A DNA stretch of 64,000 nucleotides, taken from assembly GCA_031414695.1 (NCBI GenBank), contig JANNWG010000062.1, positions 62,001 to 126,000 of the forward strand, in the 5' to 3' direction. Shown here in pieces: positions 1 to 8,110 of this stretch (the stretch's first letter is position 1; every line of letters begins with the position of its first letter). Source of the DNA: UKL13-2 sp031414695 (GTDB lineage: Bacteria; Pseudomonadota; Gammaproteobacteria; Burkholderiales; Usitatibacteraceae). The notes beneath the pieces were generated by a model. It saw only the letters and a program-made list of their open reading frames with translations, did no database searches and had not been told where the DNA came from. The translations under genes were made by a program, and so were the position numbers.

Positions 1-641
1 CAACTTGGTCGCGCGCTGATTTAGACGCGCTCGCAGCATTAATTAAAGACACCAACATCATCGTCATCAGTGATGAAGTTTATGAGCACATGGTCTTTGA
101 CGGTGCTACGCACAATAGCGTAGCCACGCATCCAGCGCTTGCAGATCGTGCGTTTGTGATTTCTTCGTTCGGTAAGACGTATCACGTCACGGGTTGGAAA
201 ATTGCCTATGCATGTGCACCGCGTGAGTTGATGGTTGAGTTTCGTAAGGCGCATCAATTTATAGTGTTCACCGCGCATACACCATCGCAATATGCAATTG
301 CCGAATACATGAATGCCGCAACGCATTTAACGTTGCCTGATTTTTATCAAACAAAGCGAGATTTGTTTTTAGAACACGTTGCCGCAACGCCACTCAAATT
401 TTTGCCATGTGCCGCAACGTATTTTGTACTGGCCAGCTATGCTGATTTACCGCAATATGCGAGCATGACCGAGCGTGAATTTTCGCTCTGGCTTACGCGC
501 GACGTTGGCGTAGCGTGTATTCCCATGTCAGCGTTTTATCATGATGAATTGGACAACAAATTAGTACGATTTTGTTTTGCCAAGAAAGAAATGACCTTAC
601 AAGACGCTGCGCGCCGCTTGGTGGAAGGGCTTAATAAATAA
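1..641 (+). CDS. ybdL: Methionine aminotransferase-like protein (YbdL type), 5' end missing
   Basis: The window opens inside this gene; the frame is readable from base 3 and gives 212 residues of a PLP-dependent class I/II aminotransferase. Seen: ISDEVYEH (the Asp and Tyr that contact PLP), SSFGKTYHVTGWK with the Schiff-base lysine, and the C-terminal LVRFCFAKKE substrate-arginine region. The whole visible part follows E. coli YbdL, which prefers methionine as amino donor and is about 386 residues long, so a little under half is missing here. A role in methionine or keto-methylthiobutyrate transamination is inferred from that likeness. The stop codon is followed after two bases by a copy of the 67-bp hairpin repeat. 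Confidence 0.88.
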   Translation, partial: TWSRADLDALAALIKDTNIIVISDEVYEHMVFDGATHNSVATHPALADRAFVISSFGKTYHVTGWKIAYACAPRELMVEFRKAHQFIVFTAHTPSQYAIAEYMNAATHLTLPDFYQTKRDLFLEHVAATPLKFLPCAATYFVLASYADLPQYASMTEREFSLWLTRDVGVACIPMSAFYHDELDNKLVRFCFAKKEMTLQDAARRLVEGLNK

Positions 642-643
642 TT

Positions 644-710
644 AAAACTCGCCTAATGACGGACATTTTCGAGCATAAAATGCTCAAAATGCTCGTCAAT
701 AAACGGCTTT
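644..710. repeat. 67-bp intergenic hairpin repeat, copy 1
   Basis: Imperfect palindrome directly after the aminotransferase stop codon. The tip is GAGCAT-AAA-ATGCTC and the lower stem pairs GACG with CGTC; the right end carries the family box GTCAATAAACGGCTTT. It separates the aminotransferase gene from lpxC. Confidence 0.75.
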
Positions 711-763
711 GGTAAACGCTATGTGCTAACCTAAAATAGTGCATCACAGCACAAATAATCCCC

Positions 764-1696
764 ATGCTCAAACAACGTACCGTCAAAAATAAAGTTCGCG
801 CCACCGGTGTGGGCGTACATCTTGGTTATCGCGTTGAGATGACCATACGCCCAGCCGCACCGGATACCGGCATTGTCTTTTGTCGCACCGATATGCTGGG
901 TGCGCCGACTGTGCGGGCACATGCGTTAAATGTAAATGACACACGCATGTCCACCCGTATTGAAGATAAAAAAACGGGGGCGAATGTCGCTACCGTTGAG
1001 CATTTAATGTCCGCCTTTGCGGGCTTAGGTATTGATAATGCCTATGTCGATTTGAATGCGGTCGAAGTGCCCATCATGGACGGTAGCGCCGCACCGTTTG
1101 TATTTTTGATGCAATCTGCCGGTATTGAAGAGCAAGCTGCGCTTAAAAAATATATCCGTGTTAAAAAAATTATTGAATTAAAAGATAAAGACAAGCTAGT
1201 TCGCCTAACGCCATACAACGGCTATAAGCTTACATTTTCAATCGAGTTTGATCACCCTGTTTTTCAAGGTAGACAAAATACGGTAGCGCTGGATTTTGCG
1301 GAAACGCCGTTTATCAAAGAAGTTGCACGTTCGCGCACATTTGGATTTACCCATGAGGTCGAAGCCATGCGCCAAGCGGGTTTAGGTCGCGGCGGTTCGC
1401 TCGATAATGTCATCGTGATTGATGACTTTCACGTTTTGAACCCAGACGGGCTTCGCAGCGAAGATGAATTTGTAAAACACAAAGCGCTCGACGCCGTCGG
1501 CGATTTATATATGCTGGGTCATCCACTCATTGGCGAATTTACCGGCGTGAAGTCAGGACATGCCATGAATAATCAGCTAGTGCGCGCGCTGCTCGCGGAT
1601 GAAAGCACGTACGAAATGGTGACTTTTGATAAGCAAGCAGAGCTACCTGACGCTTTTGGTGTGTTAGCCGCCATGACACTCGCAGGGGCAAACTAA
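764..1696 (+). CDS. lpxC: UDP-3-O-acyl-N-acetylglucosamine deacetylase LpxC
   Basis: LpxC removes the acetyl group from UDP-3-O-acyl-GlcNAc, the committed step of lipid A synthesis in the cytoplasm. At 310 residues it has the usual length. Zinc ligands fit the E. coli scheme shifted by one: His80 in TVEHLMSAF, His239 and Asp243 in KHKALDAVGD, and the catalytic His266 in KSGHAMNN. The start MLKQRTVKNK matches the family N-terminus. The stop codon overlaps the start of the next small gene (TAATG), so the two are probably translationally coupled. Its presence shows the organism makes LPS. Confidence 0.97.
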   Translation: MLKQRTVKNKVRATGVGVHLGYRVEMTIRPAAPDTGIVFCRTDMLGAPTVRAHALNVNDTRMSTRIEDKKTGANVATVEHLMSAFAGLGIDNAYVDLNAVEVPIMDGSAAPFVFLMQSAGIEEQAALKKYIRVKKIIELKDKDKLVRLTPYNGYKLTFSIEFDHPVFQGRQNTVALDFAETPFIKEVARSRTFGFTHEVEAMRQAGLGRGGSLDNVIVIDDFHVLNPDGLRSEDEFVKHKALDAVGDLYMLGHPLIGEFTGVKSGHAMNNQLVRALLADESTYEMVTFDKQAELPDAFGVLAAMTLAGAN

Positions 1697-1881
1697 TGTT
1701 AATCGGCTTACGTTTTCTACTTCTTTTCGCCGTCATGGCCGCGTCTATTTCATTTTTGGCGTATTTATTTACCAAAAACCCACGTTTCTTAAAAGCTACA
1801 CTGCTGATTATCAAAGTCACGCTCGGATTTGCTGCCTTGATTGCGGTTATCTACTTGGTTGAGCGTTTGATTTTTGTTTGA
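1696..1881 (+). CDS. Small inner-membrane protein of unknown function
   Basis: A 61-residue protein whose ATG overlaps the lpxC stop by one base. It has two hydrophobic segments, about residues 4-24 and 36-58, separated by a short basic stretch (TKNPRFLK), so it is predicted to be a membrane hairpin. I do not recognise a named family. The tight overlap with lpxC and the clean membrane pattern argue that it is real rather than a chance frame. A link to LPS or envelope work is inferred from position only. Confidence 0.65.
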   Translation: MLIGLRFLLLFAVMAASISFLAYLFTKNPRFLKATLLIIKVTLGFAALIAVIYLVERLIFV

Positions 1882-1929
1882 TTTATAAATGCTAGTTATT
1901 GCAGCGAAGTATTGAAAGTAGGCGCTAAC

Positions 1930-2406
1930 TTATTTTTCTATTTTGCGCTTAGCCTGCATCTTTTCAATTACCTTTTTAAGTGGCGAGTCCGCTAATTGTT
2001 CGCTCAAATCAGATAATTGTGTGGCGCTAATGGCGGTCTTGTTGGCGGCGAGTCTAATCGAAGTGGGTGTCGGTGCACGCCAGGTGGAAATTTCGGGTTG
2101 CACCACGATACGAATTGATGTAACCTCTTGTTCCTGCTTTGTTTTTTTCTTAAGTACGTCTCGAAATTTGACAAGCAACCGCGGTGAATACGCTTTTAAA
2201 TTTGTTGCAATCGCACCATTTGCCGCCGCAATAATTACCGTTGATTCCTCCATAGCAGCGACCCGGCAGAGCTTTTCCCAGCCGGGCGGGAGGACATCCG
2301 CAAACGAATGTTGAAGGCGAGAAAGTACGCGATGTTGCGCCACAATGTGCGCCATCTCGTTGTTCTCGCCCAGTAGGGCTCTGAGTGGTTTGAAGTTCTG
2401 CTTCAA
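1930..2406 (-). CDS. DUF721 (DciA-like) domain protein
   Basis: A 158-residue protein with the DUF721 pattern in its N-terminal two thirds: a helical start with the HRVLSRLQHSFADVLPPGW segment, then strands around VIIAAANGAIATNLKAYSPRLL. Related DciA proteins load the replicative helicase DnaB in bacteria that lack DnaC; whether this short form does so is not shown. The C-terminal half (from about residue 105) is low in recognisable motifs and Lys-rich at the end. It lies on the opposite strand between lpxC and the M23 peptidase gene, a place where Burkholderiales often carry this family, and diverges from the M23 gene with 35 bases between starts. Confidence 0.75.
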   Translation of the reverse strand: MKQNFKPLRALLGENNEMAHIVAQHRVLSRLQHSFADVLPPGWEKLCRVAAMEESTVIIAAANGAIATNLKAYSPRLLVKFRDVLKKKTKQEQEVTSIRIVVQPEISTWRAPTPTSIRLAANKTAISATQLSDLSEQLADSPLKKVIEKMQAKRKIEK

Positions 2407-2441
2407 GCGTTTAGGGTCCGGTCATGTAAGGATGAGGTGTC

Positions 2442-3401
2442 ATGAATATTATTTTAGTCTCAGATAGTTTAGCCAAAAGCCGCATCGTTACCATTTCGCA
2501 AGCGCAAATCATTATGGCGGCGTTAGGCTTTGTGAGTGCAGGATTTATGTTCGCGCTCGGCACCTATTGGGTAACGATGAAGTATGCGGTCGATATTCAA
2601 AATCCGTTCATCCAAAGCCTCATCTCAACGCTAACACAACAAAACACCCAGCAAGCTGAAAAAGACATGCGCGAGCAGCTTAATTCGCTCGCGGTAAAGT
2701 TAGGCGAATTGCAAGCGCGCATGATGCGTCTTGATGCATTTGGCGAGCGTCTCGCCAAGGTTGCTGGTGTAAAAGGTGAATTTAATTTTTCTGAAACGCC
2801 TGGCGTCGGTGGCCCCGCACCTACCGCTAGTATTTCGGGAGATGTGAGCTATAAAGATTTCACCACCAAACTCTCTGAAGTCTCGCGCGTACTCGATGAC
2901 CGCGCCGATAAGTTAGGTGTGCTTGATTCAGTGCTGATGGAAGGCCGCTTAGCCGCCAAGGCAATCCCCACCACCATGCCAGTGGTGTCTGGTTATTTCT
3001 CATCAAATTTTGGCTATCGACTTGATCCTTTTAATGGCCGCAGTGCCTTTCATGCCGGCGTGGATTTTATCGCCGCGCCAGGCTCACCGATATTGGCCGC
3101 TGCCGGTGGTGTTGTGTCCGCCTCAGAGTGGCATAACGAATACGGTAACTTAGTCGATATTGATCATGACAACGGCTTAACGACTCGCTACGCACATTTA
3201 TCGAAAAAAATCGTCAAAGCAGGCGATGTCGTGCTTAAAGGCCAGCAAATTGGGGAGCTTGGTCAAACAGGACGTGCCACTGGCCCTCACCTCCATTTTG
3301 AAGTTCGCGAGAATTCAGTACCGCTGAATCCCAATCGATTTCTCAATTTCGCCCGCGCCCAAGAGCCTGCACAGGCTGTTAAATCCGCTCGCGCCCCGTA
3401 A
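2442..3401 (+). CDS. M23 family membrane-anchored metallopeptidase
   Basis: A 319-residue envelope protein with a single membrane segment near residues 22-46, a predicted coiled-coil region around 65-110, and a C-terminal peptidase M23 (LytM) domain from about 180 to 300. All metal and catalytic residues are present: His204 and Asp208 (FHAGVD), His252 (RYAHLS), and His283/His285 (GPHLHFEVR), so it should be an active peptidoglycan endopeptidase rather than a degenerate EnvC/NlpD-type activator. Substrate and timing are unknown. The gene precedes secA by about 150 bases, an order common in Burkholderiales. A purine-rich AGGATGAGG just ahead of the ATG can serve as ribosome site. Confidence 0.9.
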   Translation: MNIILVSDSLAKSRIVTISQAQIIMAALGFVSAGFMFALGTYWVTMKYAVDIQNPFIQSLISTLTQQNTQQAEKDMREQLNSLAVKLGELQARMMRLDAFGERLAKVAGVKGEFNFSETPGVGGPAPTASISGDVSYKDFTTKLSEVSRVLDDRADKLGVLDSVLMEGRLAAKAIPTTMPVVSGYFSSNFGYRLDPFNGRSAFHAGVDFIAAPGSPILAAAGGVVSASEWHNEYGNLVDIDHDNGLTTRYAHLSKKIVKAGDVVLKGQQIGELGQTGRATGPHLHFEVRENSVPLNPNRFLNFARAQEPAQAVKSARAP

Positions 3402-3550
3402 TACTTAGTTAGTAATATTGCAATCGGCTTCTCGCATCACCGCGTGAAGTCTTGCAATGTTTTGTCACGCCTACACATAGGTAACGCGATGACATTTCAA
3501 TGCGCGCAGCCTCGTCATCAATAAATCCGAATAAAACTCGAAAGCCTTTC

Positions 3551-6286
3551 ATGTTAGAAACACTTCTTAAAACCATTTTTGGTAGCCGCAACGAACGTCT
3601 ACTGAAGCAATATCGTAAACGCGTGTTGGTGATTAACGCAATGGAGCCAACCATAGAAGCGTTGAGTGATGAGGCACTCAAAGCCAAAACGCAAGAATTC
3701 AAAGAGCGTTTTGCTAAAGGTGAAACATTAAATGACCTATTGCCAGAAGCATTCGCTGTCGTGCGCGAAGCTGGTAAGCGTTCACTTGGTATGCGCCATT
3801 TTGATGTGCAGTTGATCGGTGGCATGGTGTTGCATGACGGCAAAATCGCCGAGATGCGTACCGGTGAAGGCAAAACCTTAATGGCTACCTTGCCCTGTTA
3901 TCTGAATGCAATATCTGGCCAAGGCGTACATGTAGTGACCGTTAATGATTACCTTGCCAAGCGCGATAGTGAGTGGATGGGTCGGCTGCATAACTTTCTC
4001 GGTTTTTCGGTAGGATGCAATCTGTCTCAAATGGAGGAAGAGGAAAAGCGCGTCGCCTTCGCCTCTGACATTACCTACGGCACTAATAATGAATTCGGCT
4101 TTGATTATCTTCGCGATAACATGAAGACAAATAAAGACGAACGCGTCATGCGAGGGCAAAATTTTGCGATTGTCGATGAAGTCGATTCAATTCTGATTGA
4201 TGAAGCACGCACGCCACTTATCATTTCTGGTCAGGCCGAAGACTCGACCGCGATGTATCAAAAAATCAATGTGCTCGTACCGCATTTAACTAAACAAGAA
4301 GAGGAAGAGGGCGCAGGCGACTACTGGTGTGATTTGAAACAACACCAAGTTACTTTATCGGAGCAGGGCCATGAAAGTGCAGAGCGCTTGATGGTTGAAA
4401 ATGGCTTGCTTCCTGCAGGCGCGTCGCTCTATGATCCCGCTAATATCATGTTGATGCATCACCTCTACGCCGCTGTACGCGCACATTCGTTGTATCACAG
4501 GGATCAACATTACGTTGTGCAAAATAATGAGATTGTCATTGTTGACGAATTTACCGGCCGCATGATGACTGGACGTCGCTGGTCTGAAGGGCTGCATCAA
4601 GCAGTAGAGGCTAAAGAGAATGTCAAAATTCAAAACGAATCACAGACACTCGCCTCGATCACCTTCCAAAATTATTTCCGTATGTACGGCAAGCTGGCTG
4701 GCATGACCGGTACGGCTGACACCGAGGCGTTTGAATTTCAGCAAACATACAACCTTGAAACCGTAATGATTCCGCCGAATCGCGCCATGGTGCGTAAAGA
4801 TGAAAACGATTTAGTTTTTATGACGATAGCCGAAAAACACCGCGCAATCGTCGAGGACGTAAAAGATTGCCACGAGCGCGGTCAGCCCGTATTGCTTGGC
4901 ACTACCTCCATTGAAAATTCAGAAATCCTCTCTGAATTACTCAAAAAAGAAAAACTGCCGCATGAAGTCCTCAACGCAAAGCAGCATGCGCGTGAGGCCG
5001 ATATCGTTGCACAAGCGGGTCAATATAGTGCGATTACCATTGCGACCAACATGGCTGGCCGCGGTACTGACATTGTGCTCGGCGGTAATCCTGAGCCTGC
5101 GATTTTGGCAGTTGAAGCCGATGAAAAATTCTCTGCGTCTGAAAAAGAAAATAAAGTTGCCCAGATGCGTGCTGATTGGCAAGTCAAACACGAGCAGGTT
5201 GTGGCCGCTGGCGGACTCCATATTGTTGGCTCTGAACGTCATGAGTCGCGTCGTATTGATAACCAATTGCGTGGTCGCGCAGGACGTCAGGGTGACCCTG
5301 GTTCCTCACGATTCTTTTTGTCGTTTGAAGACCCGTTGCTAAAAATATTTGCTGGTGATCGACTTAAATCCATTATGGCGAGGTTGAAGATTCCTGAAGG
5401 TGAAGCCATCGAAGCTAAAATGGTTTCACGCTCCATCGAAAACGCGCAGCGCAAGGTTGAAGCGCGTAACTTTGACATTCGTAAACAATTGCTTGAGTAC
5501 GATGATGTCTCCAACGATCAGCGTAAGGTGATTTATCAGCAGCGTAACGAGCTACTTGATGCGGATGACATTTCCGAGACTATCAGCGTGATGCGTCGTG
5601 ACGTAATTGCCCAAACTATTCATACCCACATACCGCCTGAGACATTGGAAGAGCAGTGGGATGTGCCCGCAGCCATGAAAACACTCGAGAGTGAATTCGG
5701 TATCGTCGCGCCAATTGATACATGGTTAGCCTCTGATCAAGAAGTGGATACTGAAACTGTTGTTGACCGTGTTGTGGCGCAAGCTGACGGTGACTACAAC
5801 ACTAAATTTGTCAATGTCGATAAACCGTTGCTGCATCAATATGAACGCTCCGTGATGCTGCAGTCTATCGACACGCACTGGCGTGAACATCTGGCTTCGC
5901 TTGATTATTTGCGTCAAGGTATTCACCTTCGCGGGTACGCCCAAAAGCAGCCTAAGCAAGAATATAAACGTGAAGCCTTCGAATTATTTAGTGGCATGCT
6001 CGACACGGTAAAGCGACAAGTCACGCAAATATTAATCAACGTAAAAGTTGAGACCCAATCGCAAATCGAAGACGCCGAACGCGCCGCTGAAGAAGCTGCA
6101 CAACGTGCGGTACAAAATGTGCAGTATCACCATGCGGATACCGAAGAAGCACTAGCCGAAGCCAGCAAAACGTCTGACCAATCCACGCAGCCATTTGTCC
6201 GTGAAGGTGAAAAGCTTGGGCGTAATGATCCTTGTTGGTGTGGGTCTAACAAAAAATACAAACACTGCCACGGAAAGCTATCGTAA
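3551..6286 (+). CDS. secA: Preprotein translocase ATPase SecA
   Basis: SecA drives preproteins through SecYEG with ATP. I chose the ATG at 3551 (MLETLLKTIFGSRNERLL), which gives 911 residues and puts the Walker A lysine at 108 as in E. coli (MRTGEGKT); an open frame extends 17 codons upstream but is not conserved in type. Other signs are the DEAD box IVDEVDSILIDEARTPL, the GMTGTADTEAFEF region, RGRAGRQGDPGSS, and the C-terminal zinc motif CWCGSNKKYKHCH that binds SecB or lipids. No secM-like arrest gene is visible in the short upstream gap. The final codons are also one arm of the first stem in the repeat block that follows. Confidence 0.97.
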   Translation: MLETLLKTIFGSRNERLLKQYRKRVLVINAMEPTIEALSDEALKAKTQEFKERFAKGETLNDLLPEAFAVVREAGKRSLGMRHFDVQLIGGMVLHDGKIAEMRTGEGKTLMATLPCYLNAISGQGVHVVTVNDYLAKRDSEWMGRLHNFLGFSVGCNLSQMEEEEKRVAFASDITYGTNNEFGFDYLRDNMKTNKDERVMRGQNFAIVDEVDSILIDEARTPLIISGQAEDSTAMYQKINVLVPHLTKQEEEEGAGDYWCDLKQHQVTLSEQGHESAERLMVENGLLPAGASLYDPANIMLMHHLYAAVRAHSLYHRDQHYVVQNNEIVIVDEFTGRMMTGRRWSEGLHQAVEAKENVKIQNESQTLASITFQNYFRMYGKLAGMTGTADTEAFEFQQTYNLETVMIPPNRAMVRKDENDLVFMTIAEKHRAIVEDVKDCHERGQPVLLGTTSIENSEILSELLKKEKLPHEVLNAKQHAREADIVAQAGQYSAITIATNMAGRGTDIVLGGNPEPAILAVEADEKFSASEKENKVAQMRADWQVKHEQVVAAGGLHIVGSERHESRRIDNQLRGRAGRQGDPGSSRFFLSFEDPLLKIFAGDRLKSIMARLKIPEGEAIEAKMVSRSIENAQRKVEARNFDIRKQLLEYDDVSNDQRKVIYQQRNELLDADDISETISVMRRDVIAQTIHTHIPPETLEEQWDVPAAMKTLESEFGIVAPIDTWLASDQEVDTETVVDRVVAQADGDYNTKFVNVDKPLLHQYERSVMLQSIDTHWREHLASLDYLRQGIHLRGYAQKQPKQEYKREAFELFSGMLDTVKRQVTQILINVKVETQSQIEDAERAAEEAAQRAVQNVQYHHADTEEALAEASKTSDQSTQPFVREGEKLGRNDPCWCGSNKKYKHCHGKLS

Positions 6287-6395
6287 CGCTACTACGCGGG
6301 GCGCTTTTCCGACTCCAGTGCTCGCCGTATAAAGCATACGGCTACGCGCTTCATCGAAAAATCACTCCCGCTCGCGACGCGTTCCGATAGCTTTC
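6273..6395. repeat. Element A1: ~100-bp hairpin core with gene-matched stem
   Basis: The sequence after secA holds a long imperfect hairpin. Its outer stem is GAAAGCTATCG (6273-6283, inside the last secA codons) pairing perfectly with CGATAGCTTTC (6385-6395). The inner core, about 6288-6380, contains the small stem GCCGTAT-AAAGC-ATACGGC and is nearly identical to element A2. It may act as a terminator or mRNA-end structure, although no clear U-run follows. Confidence 0.7.
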
Positions 6396-6397
6396 AA

Positions 6398-6520
6398 GCA
6401 AGTTGTCATAAAGCTACTGCGCGGGGCGCTTTCCCGACTCCAGTGCTCGCCGTATAAAGCATACGGCTGTGCGCTTCATTGAAAAATCGCTCCCGCTCGC
6501 TATGCTTTCTGACAACTTGC
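6398..6520. repeat. Element A2: same core as A1 with a different self-complementary stem
   Basis: Directly after A1, a second copy of the core (about 6413-6505, differing at a handful of positions) is bounded by GCAAGTTGTCA (6398-6408) and TGACAACTTGC (6510-6520), again a perfect 11-bp inverted pair, but with a sequence unrelated to the A1 stem. Confidence 0.7.
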
Positions 6521-6572
6521 AAGTTATGCACCTCGTGCAAACCTTGAACTGCTCGCGAAGTCACCGCAGTCT

Positions 6573-7012
6573 GCTCCTCCCTTTGAAAAAGGGAGGCTGG
6601 GAGGGATTGCTGTGTTCAGCGTAAATCTAGCGCGCAAGCTGCAAACGTTGTGCAGAACTCAACGTCACGCAACCCCCACTAGCTCCCCCTTTTTCAAAGG
6701 GGAGAACTGTTTGGTGGGAGTTAGCAAAATCGTACTCGAACCTAGAATCGGCTCCTCCCTTTGAAAAAGCCTGTCCTGAGCTTGTCGAAGGGGGAGGGTG
6801 GGAGGGATTGCTGTGTTCAGCGTAAATCTAGCGCGCAAGCTGCAAACGTTGTGCAGAACTCAACGTCACGCAATCCCCACTAGCTCCCCTTTTTCAAAGG
6901 GGAGAACTGTTTGGTGGGAGTTAGCAAAATCGTACTCGAACCTAGGATCGGCTCCTCCCTTTGAAAAAGCCTGTCCTGGGCTTGTCGAAGGGGGAGGGTG
7001 GGAGGGATTGCG
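6573..7012. repeat. Tandem composite repeat with CTCCCTTTGAAAAAGGGAG and CCTGTCCTGAGCTTGTCG motifs
   Basis: Two near-identical units (starts 6573 and 6751) and the beginning of a third (6951) stand in direct repeat with spacings of 178 and 200 bases. Each contains a short palindrome of the type CTCCCTTTGAAAAAGGGAG, a GGGAGGGATTG box, an inverse palindrome CTCCCC...GGGGAG, and in units 2 and 3 an added CCTGTCCTGAGCTTGTCGAA box that accounts for the length difference. Both box types are, from memory, widely scattered repetitive sequences in many bacterial genomes. An open frame of 100 codons crosses the array but only reflects the repeat. Together with A1 and A2 this fills the 810-base gap between secA and hemF; I see no gene in it. 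Confidence 0.8.
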
Positions 7013-7096
7013 GTATTGCGTTGCAAATCTAAATAGAGGCAGCCAATGTCGTGTTGTACTTTACGTTGCGCAACACGCCCTACATGTTGTAAAAAC

Positions 7097-8011
7097 CTAA
7101 ATCCAATCACGCCCACAGATATATTTTTTTAATAAATCATCTTCCGGCGTACCCAATTCGGGCAGCCAGTTATAGCGCCAAGTGGCGAGTGGTGGCATTG
7201 AGGCTAGGATTGATTCTGTGCGGCCACCTGATTGCAAACCAAAGTGCGTACCACGATCCCAGACTAAATTAAATTCCACATATCGCCCACGTCGGTGTAG
7301 TTGCCATTCGCGCTCGGTTTCGCCGTAGGGCATGTCCTTGCGGCGCTCTAAAATTGGCGCGTAGGCAGCGTTAAAGACGTCGCCAACCGCGCGCTGCAAG
7401 CTAAACGCATGCTCAAATCCGCCCTCATGAAAATCGTCAAAGAATACACCGCCAATGCCGCGTGGCTCGTTGCGATGTTTTAGCCAAAAATAGTCATCGC
7501 ACCATTTTTTATAGCGTGGATAAAATGATGTGTCGAGTTTATCGAGTGCGTCTTTATTGGTTTGATGAAAGTGAATCGCGTCATCTTCAAAGCCGTAGTA
7601 CGGCGTTAAATCCATACCGCCGCCAAACCAGAACGCATCCTCTTCATGAGCAAGTGTCGCCTTCGCATTGAAGAAGCGCACATTCATATGCACGGTGGGC
7701 GCGTATGGGTTGCGCGGATGCAATACGAGTGAGACACCCATCGCTTCCCACGGCCGTCCAGCAATTTCGGGACGATTTGCTGCCGCCGTCGGCGGTAATT
7801 TCGCACCGAGCACATGTGAAAACAAAATACCTGCGCGCTCAAAGACTTCACCACCTTCAAGGATGCGCGAGATGCCACCACCTCCCTCAGGCCGCTGCCA
7901 TTCATCACGAATAAAAACGCCGCCATCAATGGAGGACATTCGCTCGACGATGCTATTTTGTAATTGCAAAAGGTAATGTCGAACGTCAGTTGTATTCATG
8001 GTTAACGTCAA
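7097..8011 (-). CDS. hemF: Oxygen-dependent coproporphyrinogen III oxidase HemF
   Basis: HemF decarboxylates coproporphyrinogen III to protoporphyrinogen IX using O2, in the cytoplasm. The 304-residue length is typical. Family blocks seen in order: GGGGISRILEGGEVFERAG, NPYAPTVHMNVRFF, WFGGGMDLTPYY, RGIGGVFFDDF, and near the C-terminus RRGRYVEFNLVWDRGTHFGL. The start could be the ATG at 8011 or the one four codons later (MNTTDVRHYLL); I keep the longer. It implies aerobic haem synthesis, in keeping with an O2-using lifestyle. A hairpin repeat copy separates it from purD upstream. Confidence 0.96.
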   Translation of the reverse strand: MTLTMNTTDVRHYLLQLQNSIVERMSSIDGGVFIRDEWQRPEGGGGISRILEGGEVFERAGILFSHVLGAKLPPTAAANRPEIAGRPWEAMGVSLVLHPRNPYAPTVHMNVRFFNAKATLAHEEDAFWFGGGMDLTPYYGFEDDAIHFHQTNKDALDKLDTSFYPRYKKWCDDYFWLKHRNEPRGIGGVFFDDFHEGGFEHAFSLQRAVGDVFNAAYAPILERRKDMPYGETEREWQLHRRGRYVEFNLVWDRGTHFGLQSGGRTESILASMPPLATWRYNWLPELGTPEDDLLKKYICGRDWI

Positions 8012-8033
8012 TATTTGATTAGATTTAATTTAT

Positions 8034-8100
8034 GAAACACTAATATCGGCGGGCTTCTTCAAGCATTATTGCTCTGAAATGCACGCCAATAGGCGACTTT
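8034..8100. repeat. 67-bp intergenic hairpin repeat, copy 2
   Basis: Lies between the purD stop and the hemF start, both on the minus strand. Ends ACGCCAATAGGCGACTTT on the plus strand; outer stem pairs GGCG with CGCC. Confidence 0.65.
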
Positions 8101-8110
8101 ATGTATTTGC

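Noticed and set aside
1943..2314. 123-codon plus-strand frame opposite the DUF721 gene
   Set aside because: Antisense shadow; the minus-strand product has the family pattern and a divergent start next to the M23 gene.
3500..3550. Upstream extension of SecA by 17 residues
   Set aside because: The extension is unlike SecA N-termini, and the start at 3551 puts the Walker lysine at residue 108 as in E. coli.
6288..7012. CRISPR-like array
   Set aside because: Units are 100-200 bases, directly abutting and internally palindromic; there are no short regular repeats with unique spacers and no cas genes.
6798..7100. Open frame of 100 codons on the plus strand in the secA-hemF gap
   Set aside because: It runs through the tandem composite repeat; the translation follows the repeat and shows no protein character.
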